From: Romanomermis culicivorax
Taxonomy: Eukaryota > Nematoda > Enoplea > Mermithida > Mermithidae
Direction of reading: 5' to 3'
Length of the DNA stretch: 64,000 nt
Assembly: GCA_963922205.1 (NCBI GenBank)
Contig: CAWUHX010000100.1
Span: 62,001-126,000 of the forward strand
The notes under the pieces were generated by a model. The model searched no databases, was not told where the DNA came from, and saw only the letters and a list, made by a program, of their open reading frames with translations. Numbering within the stretch: the stretch's first letter is position 1; each line of letters opens with the position of its first letter. Positions 1 to 11,660 of this stretch are shown in pieces. Position numbers and translations under genes: made by a program.

Positions 1-170
1 TGCCAAATGAGACTCAGAAATGCATGTGGACATCTTTTTCTTTAAAGTTGTTGGCCTATCTGCTGCAGTCATTTTGCGAAAAAAGTGTCCACGAATGCAG
101 TTTTTTATTCGTCTGGGCATTTTTCGCGTACAAAGTCTCACTTGGAAAAATACAGTACAGTAAGCGGCAG
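1..170. repeat. Dispersed repeat, relative of 10395-10560
   Basis: The order of blocks (GTTGTT..CCTAT.TGCT.CAGTCA, then AAGTCTCACTT.GAAAAA, then AGTACAG) recurs with divergence at about 10420-10540. This points to an old interspersed element. Its boundaries and class are not resolved. Confidence 0.45.
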
Positions 171-189
171 TTGTAGTGAAAGATGCAGC

Positions 190-345
190 ACTAGTATTAG
201 TGTTAGTATTAATATTGGTATTAGTGGTATTATTAGTAGTAGTAGTAGTCGTAGCAGTAGCTGTAGTAATACTAGTAGTTTGTAATAGTAGTAGTAGTAA
301 TAGTAGTTTGTAATAGTAGTAGTAGTAAATAGGAGCACGGTGGTG
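190..345. repeat. Degenerate (AGT)n trinucleotide microsatellite
   Basis: The stretch is dominated by AGT/ATT/GTA triplets, with purer runs at about 236-250 and 281-300. The short open frames across it are low-complexity artefacts. Confidence 0.9.
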
Positions 346-709
346 GTAATGATAGCAGGAGTTATATTTTCGATTGTAGTTGCAGTATAGTAGTGCTTAC
401 ACTAATCAAATTCTTGCTTTTGTTACCCACAATTATTACAGTTTTTTTCCAGAAAATCAAAATTGGAAAGCAAGGTCATGTCAAGCTAGAACTTTACAAG
501 TCGAGAAATTTCGCCGCTTGACATTTTTTTACAAAAAATCTGCAGTAAAATGTACGTCTGAACGATTTATAAGATAATACTTGTTTTTGACAATCTCAAG
601 ATTACGAGCATCTCATAAAAATACATACAGGCTATAGTAAGATTAGAAAGCTTAATTATACATTTGGACTAAGGTCACTTTAGGACGCCAGCATACATAT
701 TTTCCTTAC

Positions 710-1274
710 TCCAATTTCCCTATCGAGATCGAATATATCGTTGTCCGTCGTCTCTTCAGCATTTCTATAATCATATTCGTCGTCATCATCATAACCTTCG
801 AATCGGTAATCATCGGTACTAGCTACCGAATCCGTATTGTCGGTTTCATAAATCGAGACTCTCTTTTGATCGTCGAGTTTCAAATTATTAACATTACTGT
901 ACAGAATGTTGATCACGGACAATAGAGGTACAGAATGGTAAGTGAAAAACGCCGTCCTAGGCAATAGACTCAAGGTCCTATTGAATAATTCTGCGGTATT
1001 TATCAAAAGTTCGTTGTAGACTTGAAAATCGTTTTCGGATAAAAACTCGATCGCATGATCTAATGAATTGTCCTCATCCAAATTTATCCTACTGTAATTA
1101 AGGTCACCGAAATTCGCGCTACCGTACAATGCAGCGGGGGAAATAACTTCGCCACGGAGAGCTTTGAGGGATGAATTTGTATTATAAGCTTCCTGTTTGG
1201 CCCGATATTTTTTCATCTTATTGTTCAAAGCGAAAATTAACGTATAAAAATTCAGAAGATATAGGGCCAGAATC
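710..1274 (-). CDS. TMC exon 12 (TM5 plus long acidic loop)
   Basis: After a TTTTAG acceptor it opens with [20 protein letters not shown], matching TM5 (IFALFLGNLYTFLLAL-like). It then continues for about 165 residues of hydrophilic, Asp/Glu/Asn-rich sequence ending [15 protein letters not shown], with NRT and NYS sequons. Donor GTAAGG at 709. Vertebrate TMC1/2 have a short loop here; insect TMCs are known to carry long insertions, and this is inferred to be such an insertion. Confidence 0.88.
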
Positions 1275-4200
1275 CTAAAAATTGCCAAATATTAGTCGAA
1301 GACTCGAGGTCAGTTTCACCCGATCAGAAAGTATATTTGATGATATGAAAGACCTTATATTAAGCAAGTGGCATACCCCTTGACGAAGGCAATACAAATC
1401 ACGATTACAAGAAAAAAATGATGAAAGTAAAAACGCATATTAGAAAAATTTATGAATTTAAAGGTCTTTTTCTAACATTATTGATATCACATCAAATTTC
1501 CGTCAATACAAATGTTTGTCAAGATATAGGATCCGAAAAAACCTGACCTTTCGTCGGGTAACGACAGGCGCAGGGTAGATGACACTAGAAATTTGAGATA
1601 GAGATTTATTTTCATAAATCAAGGCCAAGACCACAACACCAGTTCTCAACTAATACAAATGAATTTTCTCAATTCTGATTCGTGCTTGGTGTCCACTATT
1701 CTTTTGTGACCACCACAAAATCCTTTCGCAGAAAGCAAGAATGCTTGGCTGTACCGGCTCCCCCAGCCAAATAATATGTAGGCAAAACAACCGAAGTACA
1801 AAACTCTGGTCCTCACAAAGATAGAAACCGAGCTTTTTATCCGATTCTTTTTACCTGCCAAGTTGCAGCCGTAACCCGATCCTGGGATGAAAACGTTCCA
1901 GAAAGTTGCTCAACAGTTCGAACAAATTCGGATACACCAGAGTTATGATGGAAACAGCTATTGGCACCTGATGAAAATAAAAATAGAGAATGAATCCGAA
2001 AGCATTGAATACTGACATGGATTCATAATATCGCGAAGATCACCGCTTTATGAACATACTTCATTTTTCTCGAAGCTATTAGCATTATAAGTTTCGCTTT
2101 CAACTTTCACCGATCGTTCGACAACGTGATTTATCAAAAACGTACTGAATATGATCATTGAAATAATTATGCAGTTGGCCAATATTCGCCGAAAGAATAA
2201 TAACCATCTTGAAATGTACGACATTGTACGGTATCTTTATCATGGTAAAAAGCAATTAGTGCTTACTGAAACTTTTCTTTTTGCTTTTCCTTATGACCGG
2301 TCATTGACTCCTAAGAAAATTTGAGATATTGTGTTCAAGACTTTTTGAATCGGGTATTTTCTTCAATAACAAACGGATTGCGTTTTTCGGAGTAAATCTA
2401 TTTGTTCGTATTGTTCCCATAAAGACGTTTTTTTCATTCATTTCTCAAGCCTCATCTGTATTTGCGACAGGTAACCGTATCGAGGAGATCGTGCAAGTGA
2501 ATTTGGTGGAAAACGCCATGCAAATATATGCTCGAAAAGTATTAATTTGTAACGTTGATTTTCCTTAGCAGCAGAAGTAACCTCCAAGCAGTGCGGACTA
2601 TTCATGAAATCATTAAATCATTAATAGTGGAGTCGTGCTCTAATATGGCCTAACTACTACCTCAGAAACAACATTGATCAGTTCACTGGACTTTCAGAAT
2701 TTTACGAAAAGTAAACCACGATCTTAGGTGTTTCAGAAAAGATTGTGATACCTTGAACTTCATAACATTGGCCATGATGGCGTTTGACGCCGTTTCCGTA
2801 ACTCCGATCATATAATCCCATCCTGTGAAACATTTCCAGGCGAATGGATATTGTTCAGTCTTATCACTGTACATTTTATTCAATCTGGCGTTGGTCGCCA
2901 TCCTAAAACAATGAAGGAAACAGATGCATAGTTAACCGAAAAATATTTCGCGCAAAATTCTACTCACTTTCGTAAAACGATGAAAAAACTGAAACCGAAT
3001 AGGAAAATGTTGACTAAGAAGTAGGTTAGAGGTAAACGATACTTGAATTCGTCTGTCAACCAAGTTTCGTTGCTGTAATAGCCCAAGAAAAGTGGGGATC
3101 TGGCTAGCTTTCCCTGGAATTAGGAGCAAATTTAGTTCAAGTTATTGTGAAACCAATGGCACAGAAGTGTTTGAAGCTCAGTTGTTGAAATATACAAGTT
3201 GTAGCTTGTGACACATTTGAATTACACCAATATAGTATACATAGCCTTCACAAATTTTGACATGCTTGGAAGATTTTTTAGTAGTAGAAATCTTCTTCGG
3301 TTTCAGTTTCCGATTGTAATTCATCCTGTTCTACCCAAAATTTCATCAACTATCTTTTCCCAGCAATATGCAAAAAATGTACAATTTCGTCCAAATAAAA
3401 GTTTTCACAATTAATGAGACGGACATACAAATCTGATAAGGTTTGAGAAAAAACTCACACCAGGAAAGTAGAGTGAAAAAAAACTGTCTGACTCAAGCTA
3501 GTAGAATTTCTTTTATATTTGTTAAATTTTTGACACTAGCAACTGCGATTGCCAACACTTTTTGGGGAACTGTTTACATTTCTCAAAACGCAAAATCAGA
3601 ATCGGCATCTTGAGTTGCACTAAGCTATCCTGATTTAGAACGATGATAATTTCAGGTATTTCACGAATACTTAAAAATTGTTCGATTTTTGCTAGCATTT
3701 CATAATTTGTCTTAAATGGTGTTTTGCATTTTAATGCAACAGTGTTTACCTGGAAATCCCAAATCACTTGTAACTGATCCGATCTATTAGCTTTAGCTTC
3801 CGACAATGTTTTCCTATGCCTGTAAAGTTCGGCCTTATCCGGATCAGACATGCGTTCAGTTAATTTGTCGGCTAAAACCTGAAATTAAAAAAATGTCCCG
3901 CAAACATTCTTGAGAAAAACCTCTTTTCTTGACGTGTACACCTAAGTGTAAGAAATAACGAATTCCTCCCACAACCGCTGGCATTATGTGATTATGATAC
4001 CGTGCAATTTCACTTCTATACAAATTTACCTCTGGAATGACGATGAATGTCAATAAAATCATGGAAATGACAAAATTTAGTGCTAATATCCATCGCAGAA
4101 AAATAAAGTACGACGAAACAACTGAACCGAAACGACCTGCGGATTGATTTTAAAATTTTAGACATAGATTACATTTGAATAAAGATTCTTGCAAATTATC

Positions 4201-7200
4201 AATTAGAACATTGAAATGGGTTCTTTTCACATATTTATAATCGAAAAAGCGTGCATTGATTGCCCTTGGTGTACTATAACAACAATCTTACTCTCGATTC
4301 CTTTAATTTTCGACTCCCATGGAATCAAATATGCACTAAAGTCCAACAACTGCCATTTTATATGCTTCCACTTCTAAAAAAGTCGATCAACTATAATTAA
4401 ATAAAAATCAAGCGATTCGCAATCTGGGTAACGAAGTAATGTTTCTGTGTTAGCCAAGCACACTCGTAGGTTTTTATTCTACAGGATGGTGATCAAAGTC
4501 TGATATTATCACATAATGATAAAAAGTTGCTTAGCTGCAAATATATGCATATTTCCGTTTTTGAATTGCAGTTTTTTTTTGCAGACGATATATACCATAG
4601 ATAAAAAAGTTTGCTTTATCGGGAAATGCAAAGGATTTTTTTCACGATTCTCGTGATACGAGTTACAACTTTTTTGTTTCAAGTAATTCTGCGTCAATCT
4701 TGCTGACACCATGTCTATCTCATTCGGCTTACGATACAAGTTTATTGTCTGTCTACCGGTTTTTATGGATTTCGTTTTCCGAGGCTCATTTGATATACAT
4801 GGACTACTTAGAAGTGCATCGTCAAGCGAATCTTACCGTTCTCAGCGCCTCCATAAAAGCATGTGTCCTGGAAACTTCTGGTTCATAACGTTGAAGATAT
4901 TTTTGAGCAAGTCTGCAAGCAAAATTTACTTATACATTGATCAAAAACTGATGAATTCTTAACTTTAAAGTTCGTCTTTTTCGCCTCATCGGCCATGGCT
5001 GGCAACGCAATTTTTCTATGACCTCTTTTTTCTCTCGAATTTTAGCCAACAGTTGTTGCTTGTTCATAGGCCTTTCCTCCTCGTCTTTTTCCGTCGCTTC
5101 ATTGAGGAACGAATCCCCTTCACTGATAAAAAGGACAATAAAATCAAAAACCTGTCGATCAGTTCACTGCTTGCATGACAGATACATACTAACACACCAC
5201 TTATTCCTCATGGACTGAATCACTTGGTCTGCTTTAGTATTAGAGTGCATTGTTACCAAGATATACAGGGTGAGGCAAAAAAAGGCGACTGGTGCTAACT
5301 TTCATAACTTTCGAATGGATGAAGCTTTTTTAATGCGGAATGCTGCATTAGAATTCCCTGCTTGTCTTTGTTGTTAGAGCCAAGTTTCATGCTTCTATAG
5401 TCTGTTTTTCTTGGAAAGCTTCTAAGTAGTGAAAGTGGAAAGCAAGTAGTATTTCAGATTTTCACGATTTACTGAAAAACAATACATCATATAGGACTGG
5501 AAATTTGTGAGCATACTGCCCTAACCTTTAACAATTTTTCGAGTGAAAAATTTTACAGTAAGAGCTCTATGTAAACGATTGTAACCTCGTTACTGATTTG
5601 TGTCACTTTTCTATTTGGAGGCATTTTATAAAAAACAGACTATAGTTTTTATGGTTTTCACCTGAACAGAAATTTAGTAAATGTGGTCGTTTTTTAAAAA
5701 TTGAAAGTTATGAAATCAAAGTAAAATTAGTCCTATTGTGAAAATTTTTTGTGAAGTTGTTTACACACAAAAATACACTAAAAATCAACCAGATCTGTAA
5801 TTCACACGTAATTATAAGTTATCAGTTTCTTGTTCCAATATTGGCAAAATTTTCGCCAATTTGTTTTGAAATTTGTTGGACGAGGTTAGGTTGCGACGAG
5901 AATCAACTGACCAGTTTGAAAAACGATTAAAATTTATGGTGAAACAGAAAGGAGGACACATTGAACAGCTATTTTTTAGTTTTCAGCTGTTTCCTGCTAT
6001 AAAACATGTTGATTTTTGTGACGTTTTTTATTTGCAAAAAATCGACGTTTAGTCTAGTCAGTCGTATTTGAACAATCTGGCTGAAATTTTACAGTTTTTG
6101 TGCCAGATATTTTATCTATCGACGGCGGCAAACTGCATTAAAAAGCACCATCCATTCGAAAGCTATGAAAGTCCGCACAGGTCGCCTTTTTTTGGCTCGT
6201 AATGAATTTGCTCATATCATTGTTGTTCCATGCTCTATCCTACAGGTCACGCGGATAGGAGTAGTACTTGTAAAGAACAAAGTCAAATGCAGCACATATG
6301 ATGGTTAGAAAATGACTGGAATACTATGAAATATCGTCATTTTGGCTACATTTCCACAAAAAAAAATCGCCGAAGGTTATTCTTTTTCTATATCTCGGGA
6401 ATGATAGAAAGGTTGGACTATTTTTCAAAAATCTTTCGCTGGAACGCGTCTCTTGGGGAAAAACCTCAAGAATAAAATTGTGAAAATTGGTGCAGCTGCG
6501 AAGAAACATAAAGGTTGGTGGGAGTAAATTATTACTATTGTTGGTGACAGAGTCGAAGGGGATTAAAAAAGAGGTATCGGAGAATAAAGATGAATGGTAA
6601 GGATGCAAAAATATAGCCTGGGAGCCATGAATATGTTGATATCATACTTCACTCAATGTGTATAGTATGTAAATGACAAACTACGAAGACAATAGAAGGC
6701 ACACGATTTACGTAGAAGGACCTTGTAAAATCTGGATAATGCACATTTTTTGTTCCATAACTGTAAAGTTTAAGTTCAGAAATAAAATGATCTTACGTAG
6801 GATTATATCTATATCAAAATGATGAAATAATGTTAACTTCAACTTTATTTAGAAGTCTGAACATGGTATCTACTTTTTTTCTAACTTTTTGAAATTTACA
6901 AATATCATGGCCAACAAGAGCAGTGAGCTCCGCTTATTAAACTCCATACAATATTTATCAAAAAATTTTTTGTATCACAGAGAGTATTTGAAAAAATGAA
7001 CTATTTAAAAATCGAAAACAAACTAAACCCAAGCAATGAGGTGATATCCAACGGTCAGCAGCACGTATGCACAATTCATCAAGTGTCTTTCTCACTGCAT
7101 GTCATGCAGAGTCAATGAATGTGCAAAAACACAGGTGTGGTACTGCGGATTGGATTACTACTATGGAATTTGAATAAGTAAATGTTTTAAATAAAACTAC

Positions 7201-9152
7201 GGTTCTTCAGAAGAGACAAGCTCATCTTTAAAAAACAATATTCATACTCTAACCAACTGAATAACTATCCACAATATCTATTTATCGCCGTTTTATATCA
7301 AAATACATCACGTAATATTCAGCCAATCGTACAAGTGGGATTTCACATCAAATAAGCTCAACTCAGTCTGATGGCTTCACATCTCTGTTCTGACATACAG
7401 GAGAACGGACGATGAATCATTTTATTCAAAGTAATGGTGAACATTCGTGCTTCTCTAAAACTTGTAGAATTTTCTTACAGTATTGAATAATAAATCGGTT
7501 TTAATCAATAGGTCATAAAATTGAGTCCACATTGGAAAGTTCGTGAAACACTGCCAACTTGGTGAATACCTATTGGATATATCAGACTGATCCGAAGATA
7601 CGATAGGATTTAGATTCTTTTTTAGACAAACACATTCCATCCATGGTTGAAAAATTTTGAGTAGGGCCGACTCGGACATTGCATCCTAATAACTCGTTCA
7701 AGGTGTGAAATCAACCGAACTTTCATAATACCTACAACGCTTGAATAACTTGCAAAAATAAGTGCTCCTCAAAATATTTTGTGTAGTTTCTAGAGCTAAA
7801 AAAATCATGACGACGCTCATATGGTCTGAAAAACAAAATTATAAACTTCGGATGCTGCGAACTACATTTTCACGATTTTTAGTGAGAAAATTGTGTGCTG
7901 AACATGTATTATTGTGGCAGAGTCAAAACAAAAGCCAAATTGATGAACTTTAGTAACTACGCTCTACAGAAGACGGCTTTCATACTGATGTTCAAGACAT
8001 TATTTTAACCTGAAATGTTAATAGCATAATTTTCTTCTTTATTTGGTGTCAAGTAGTTTATAAAGGAACGTTAAAAAAGGTTGACCACGCTGTTTACCCA
8101 GAGGAGGTCAAAACACGAAACGAGAAAGCTAATAGACTGTCTGTATCACAAACAAAATGTAAAATGACATGCATAAAAGTAGAAGCTTTATGCATGAAGA
8201 GAAAAATTTCTACACGATATTTCTAACCAAAATTGATTTTTATAGACTAAAAAGGAAACCGATTAATACTGTGATAGGGACGGATGCGATCGTCCGACAC
8301 CATGAGTTAGCAGAAGGTCTCGGTACATGTCATTTTTCAGAAACTCTCTACAACGGCCATCTTATCATGCTTTATGGTAAATTCTTATGACAAGTACTGA
8401 ATTCGTCAATGAAAAATGTCAACCGTTTTTCTCGCGCCTCACTAAAATCACAAGGAAAGGAATATCATGAGTTTTTGTGTCAATTAAGGCAGTAATGGCA
8501 ATTGAATTTGTTCTTAAATCATACATTGTCCAGATGCTTAATGTTTTTGTATAAGTCTCAACGAGATGCACCGATTGATGATTTGTTTGATTTCATTCCA
8601 TTCCAAAAAAACTTTTTACCAAGATTTAAGACACCCTATCAGTCGATTCTATCAGAAAGCGTGGTTTAGATATAGTTGGAGAAATGTCCTTGTATGTCAA
8701 TTCGATCTACAAACTTGATATTTTTCTAATATTTTCCGATCAGTATCACACGAAAACTTATGGATATAATCAAACCCCATCCCCACGCAGATGTGTGGTT
8801 CCTAATGTTATCCGACACTCATTTGGCGTTCCCTATACTTTGTCTTGGCCATCTCTTCCTTCGTCGTTTTCTTATCTTTATTCTTGCGGCTGGTCGACGA
8901 TTTTCGCAACAAAAACAACAAATCGAAAATACTGCCGCGTCTCGGGTTGCCACTTTGCTGTTGGCCGCCGACACTGTAGCCCAAAGCCCCGCCCACAACG
9001 CCGATGCCGCCACCAACCACCGCCGTCGGCACCATGAGCGACGAAACGGTCGACGCAACGCTCAAATGGGAATCCCGACGACTTTCGTCTTCGGAAAAAT
9101 CGCCTACGCTTTGACGTGCGTGCCATAATTTACTGTTGGGAGTGTTGCTCAT
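710..9152 (-). CDS. TMC1/2/3-type transmembrane channel-like protein (3'-partial gene)
   Basis: TMC proteins are multi-pass membrane proteins; TMC1/2 form the pore of the hair-cell mechanotransduction channel, and arthropod homologues act in mechanosensory neurons. Twelve exons join in phase: 9152-8839, 5122-4964, 4912-4837, 4373-4292, 4136-4030, 3878-3750, 3113-2968, 2902-2752, 2310-2267, 2207-2060, 1967-1855, 1274-710 (2034 nt, 678 codons). Family hallmarks seen include QPWPMRRK in the N-terminal basic region, [12 protein letters not shown] before TM1, SSYFIFLRW in TM1, [21 protein letters not shown] in TM2 and FTGWDYMIG in the cytoplasmic loop. Five transmembrane segments are present. TM6-10 and the CWET-type motif are missing because the gene runs off the left edge. 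The first exon is the least certain part. Confidence 0.93.
1275..1854 (-). other. TMC intron 11 with possible unused/alternative exon
   Basis: 580-bp intron. Near its 5' end (1811-1646) an open frame could be reached through a 43-nt intron in the same phase as the true TM5 exon (see findings). The rest shows nothing recognisable. Confidence 0.6.
1855..1967 (-). CDS. TMC exon 11 (TM4)
   Basis: It encodes [20 protein letters not shown] followed by [17 protein letters not shown]. This matches TM4 and the E..HPR.GL..QLGR junction of TMC. Donor GTAAAA, exit phase 2. Confidence 0.93.
2060..2207 (-). CDS. TMC exon 10 (TM3)
   Basis: It encodes [20 protein letters not shown] then [12 protein letters not shown], equivalent to the R.LANF...... 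....VV.RS segment of TMC TM3. It ends FEKNE with donor GTATGT. 148 nt fits phase 2 entry and phase 0 exit. Confidence 0.92.
2267..2310 (-). CDS. TMC micro-exon 9
   Basis: This 44-nt exon encodes [14 protein letters not shown]. It was recognised because it fills the gap between the FK end of exon 8 and TM3, matches the family's FKES..DE region, has TTCTTAG and GTAAGC splice sites, and its length fixes the phase on both sides. Confidence 0.8.
2752..2902 (-). CDS. TMC exon 8 (cytoplasmic WDY loop)
   Basis: It encodes [20 protein letters not shown] and then [20 protein letters not shown]. The F.GWDY.IG..E.A motif is diagnostic of the TMC family. It ends at FK with donor GTATCA. Confidence 0.95.
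2968..3113 (-). CDS. TMC exon 7 (TM2)
   Basis: It encodes the GYYSNET motif and [20 protein letters not shown], the second transmembrane segment of TMC. Donor GTGAGT, exit phase 2. Confidence 0.95.
3750..3878 (-). CDS. TMC exon 6 (TM1-TM2 loop)
   Basis: 43 codons, phase 0 at both ends, with clean TTTCAG acceptor and GTAAAC donor. The exon ends in VIWDFQ, matching the conserved VLWDF of TMC1/2 just before the GYY motif. Confidence 0.93.
4030..4136 (-). CDS. TMC exon 5 (TM1)
   Basis: It encodes [20 protein letters not shown] followed by [14 protein letters not shown]. This is the hallmark FGS.V.SYF.FLRW of TMC TM1. The donor after IPE is GTAAAT. Confidence 0.95.
4292..4373 (-). CDS. TMC exon 4 (pre-TM1)
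   Basis: It encodes [20 protein letters not shown] then SKIKGIE. The IPWE..IK.IE motif directly before TM1 is diagnostic of TMC. Donor GTAAGA; the split Ser codon is completed by exon 5. Confidence 0.93.
4837..4912 (-). CDS. TMC exon 3
   Basis: Acceptor TTGCAG, donor GTAAGA. It encodes [20 protein letters not shown] then EALRT, equivalent to the TMC segment ending in a RYE-type motif. It joins exon 2 through a split Lys codon and ends on a codon boundary. Confidence 0.9.
4964..5122 (-). CDS. TMC exon 2 (basic N-terminal domain)
   Basis: Acceptor TTATCAG at 5123; donor GTTAAG at 4963. It encodes [20 protein letters not shown] followed by [13 protein letters not shown], the conserved N-terminal block of TMC proteins. 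An acidic run precedes it ([11 protein letters not shown]). Entry phase 2, exit phase 2. Confidence 0.92.
5123..8838 (-). other. Large TMC intron 1
   Basis: 3.7-kb AT-rich intron. It contains the inverted-repeat element at about 5270-6205. The rest (6206-8838) has only short chance ORFs with no recognised product. Confidence 0.6.
5270..6205. mobile_element. Non-autonomous DNA transposon with ~65-bp terminal inverted repeats
   Basis: The left end (about 5270-5345: GGCAAAAAAAGGCGAC, then TTTCATAACTTTCGAATGGA, then CTTTTTAATGC) returns as an imperfect reverse complement at about 6130-6203. Nested inside is a further inverted pair (TATAGTCTGTTTTT near 5396 and AAAAACAGACTATAG near 5630). There is no transposase ORF. 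The left terminus TA-CAGGGTG resembles Tc1/mariner-type ends, but the right terminus is too diverged to fix the target duplication. Confidence 0.7.
8839..9152 (-). CDS. TMC exon 1 (putative N-terminal exon)
   Basis: This is an open frame starting [14 protein letters not shown] and ending at a donor GTATAG. It is more GC-rich than its surroundings. It encodes a hydrophilic N-terminus with a Gly/Val-rich patch ([17 protein letters not shown]) and a Lys/Arg-rich end ([18 protein letters not shown]). The donor phase (2) fits the next TMC exon exactly. Assignment to TMC rests on phase, strand and proximity, not on homology. A separate upstream gene is the alternative. Confidence 0.6.
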
Positions 9153-10394
9153 TCCACAGTCGCTCAAAATTTTTGCTCCCAAATTTTGAATTTGAGCAAA
9201 AAATACGATACTTGGGTGACAAGATGTTAAAAATGTGATTTATAAATATATTGAATTATAATAAGTAAATTTTCATCACTGTTTTTCACAATAGATAGAA
9301 TTCTAACAACGACTAATAGAATATTGCGAAGAAAGAGAAAGGGGGAAATTTCGAGGTAGCCCAATATGGATGTGTAAGCACACAAATGCCTCTTTGGCGA
9401 GAAATGGGACATACGTCTGTGTGTGTTATATAAGTTAACTTAGTTCGGAGACCTATGAAAAGCTTATCAGCTAACAACCTCGGCTTACTCAATGAAATGA
9501 GGTCTTTTGAAAGCTTATTAGTGGTAATATTTTTTCAGAGAACAAAAAATATGGCATGATGTAAGTATAACATTTAGCAAATGCTACATATTTTTGAACG
9601 TATGGAATAAAGAATCTCCCTCCAAAATGGGAGTCGATGTGGAAGAAGACTCAAATTAAAGTATGAGAGAAAAAATTCAAAACTAACGAAACACGTCGGT
9701 ATTCAATAAAAAATTTCGGAAGCTAATAGGGGCCGGAGAATTACTTGGCCTTTGTGGAAGTACGATAGATTACGAATTTGGCAATGATTGCGGAATTCCA
9801 TTTGAGATACAGACTGCCCCACTCACTCTTTTATGCCCATGATTTTTGTATCTGTGCTTTAATGCGCTTTCGGAAAATTTTAACACCATGCGCTTACCCT
9901 TGAAAAGCCGTGATTTTTTTACCCAAGTTTTTGCTATGCTCTCGAAAAAGTTTTTGCCTTGGCGTTCTTCCTGTAATTTTACTTGTGTACTTTTCATGGC
10001 ATTTTCAGACAGCCCTTTTCAAGAGGGTTCGAAATATGCCGGTTGCGTCATGAGTCAGCTACATACAATGGGGATTTCATTGCTCAAAAATTTTGGACAT
10101 GAAAATTGAGATATCAGGATCTGTCGTGGTAGTAAGGGGAAACAAAGAGTTCTATGGAAGAATGATGTCGCAAAAACACGGCTACACAACTATTTTTGTG
10201 CTTAAATGTTATCCAGCATTTCTGAATTATACGCAAATGGAGTGAAACTTAAAATTTTGAAGACAAAAATTTTGACGTATATTTTTTATTCTCAATCTAT
10301 CATAATTTTATCAAAAAACAATATATATATCCCATTTATTTAAAACTTGGACTCGAAACGTAGAGGAATGATTTTTCTGACGAAAATTCCACAG

Positions 10395-11660
10395 TACATG
10401 TGACGTCTGTCCTCACTCAAGTTGTTTCCCTATGTGCTACAGTCAATTTACAAAAATACACGCCAGCTAATGTATGTTGCTATTTCCACCAAGCATCTTC
10501 TTGCATTCCAAGTCTCACTTAGAAAAAATAGAGTACAGAAAACGAGGTTGCATGCAGGGTTTACCAATCGAGGCGCCCCATAAAAAGCTACAACATGGAA
10601 GCTTATATAAAAAATTTGATAAGTCGTCTGCTTGCCGGCTAAAAAGCCGACGTTTTTTATAAAAAGTACGGCCTTGGAAAGAAAGTAGATGGTCATGCAA
10701 GCAATAAATTACCCGTGTACACGGCCACCTTTTTATCTCAAATTGACTATAACAATTAAGACTAGTACTTGAAAATAGAAAATGTTGACTTGCAATGCAT
10801 CACCAGCCTTCAGATTAGTTTTTATTTTTTGCATTCCGATGCTGTTTTAAAAATAAATTTAGTATAGGAATTTCACACTGTTCAATCGTTACTTTTAACA
10901 AAATTTGAAATAGGAATTGAAGTCTGCAGCCACAAGTCGTTTTAGTAATTATTTTATTGCTGTTATGTTTTCCCCTGTTTTGTTTGAAGAACCCAGTGTT
11001 CAACTATGCCATTATGAAGTTTGCGAAATTTAATTTATGAGTTTTGTGGGAGCATGGTCGATCTTGAATCTTTATATAGTATCATCAACGATCAATGCTG
11101 ATATGTTGGAACGTATTCCTTACAGTCAATTTAATTTAAAACAATAGGAACGCGGCGAAAACCATAAAAGTACGTTTAATTTCATGCGCCGACTTTATAC
11201 TGTAGAAATACGCTAAATTTATTTATGAGAATGGAAAAAGCTAAATCATTGAAAACATACTATACTTATCCACTGTCGGTTTAAGCGGAACTGCTCCCTT
11301 AACAAAGTGCTACCCGAGGAGTTTTGATCACTTAGTTAAGTTATTGGTTATTGAAGGAAGTTATAAGCTGCTCTGTTTGTAGCTCACTGACGAAATCTTT
11401 TTCACTGATTACAGTAATAAGCTTACTACCTTTTTTCGTATTGAACTTACTTTCATGGGGTCACAGCATTGGTCATTTCGAAAAATGAATGAAATATAGT
11501 CGATATTCGCATATTCAAAATTTTATTAATATACGTATCGTACACCAAAATTACGGCTTCAAAAAGTAAATCAACATCACTCTAGTTTACTGACTTATTC
11601 GTTCATGAATCTAACGTAAAATGGTTCCTTTGCGTCCAGTGCGACGAAAAAGATATTTTA
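10395..11660. repeat. Dispersed repeat cluster, copy A
   Basis: It contains the block shared with 1-170 (10420-10540). It also shares a CGTGTAC..GG block followed by TTTTTATCTCAAATTGACT near 10710 and ACTGATTACAGTAATAAGCT near 11404 with the 12.6-13.2 kb region. The shared order indicates a diverged duplicate of a larger element. Ends are not determined. Confidence 0.4.

Larger units (their letters stand above)
1..709. other. Noncoding stretch left of the last visible TMC exon
   Basis: No exon with TMC similarity was found here on the minus strand. The stretch holds a dispersed-repeat copy (about 1-170) and a trinucleotide microsatellite (about 190-345). The donor of the TMC exon at 710 means the gene must continue past the left edge, so this is inferred to be intron. 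Confidence 0.5.
2311..4836 (-). other. Other TMC introns over 300 bp (2311-2751, 3114-3749, 4374-4836)
   Basis: AT-rich introns between assigned exons. The open frames inside them (e.g. 2329-2568, 3208-3414 and 4509-4739) have no recognisable similarity and no splice phase compatible with the TMC frame. Nothing else is seen. Confidence 0.7.

Noticed and set aside
138-338. Minus-strand ORF rich in Leu/Tyr
   Set aside because: It is a translation of the AGT microsatellite.
8684-9128. Plus-strand ORFs of 117 and 122 aa
   Set aside because: They are antisense shadows of the GC-rich minus-strand exon at 8839-9152 and lack any recognisable motif.
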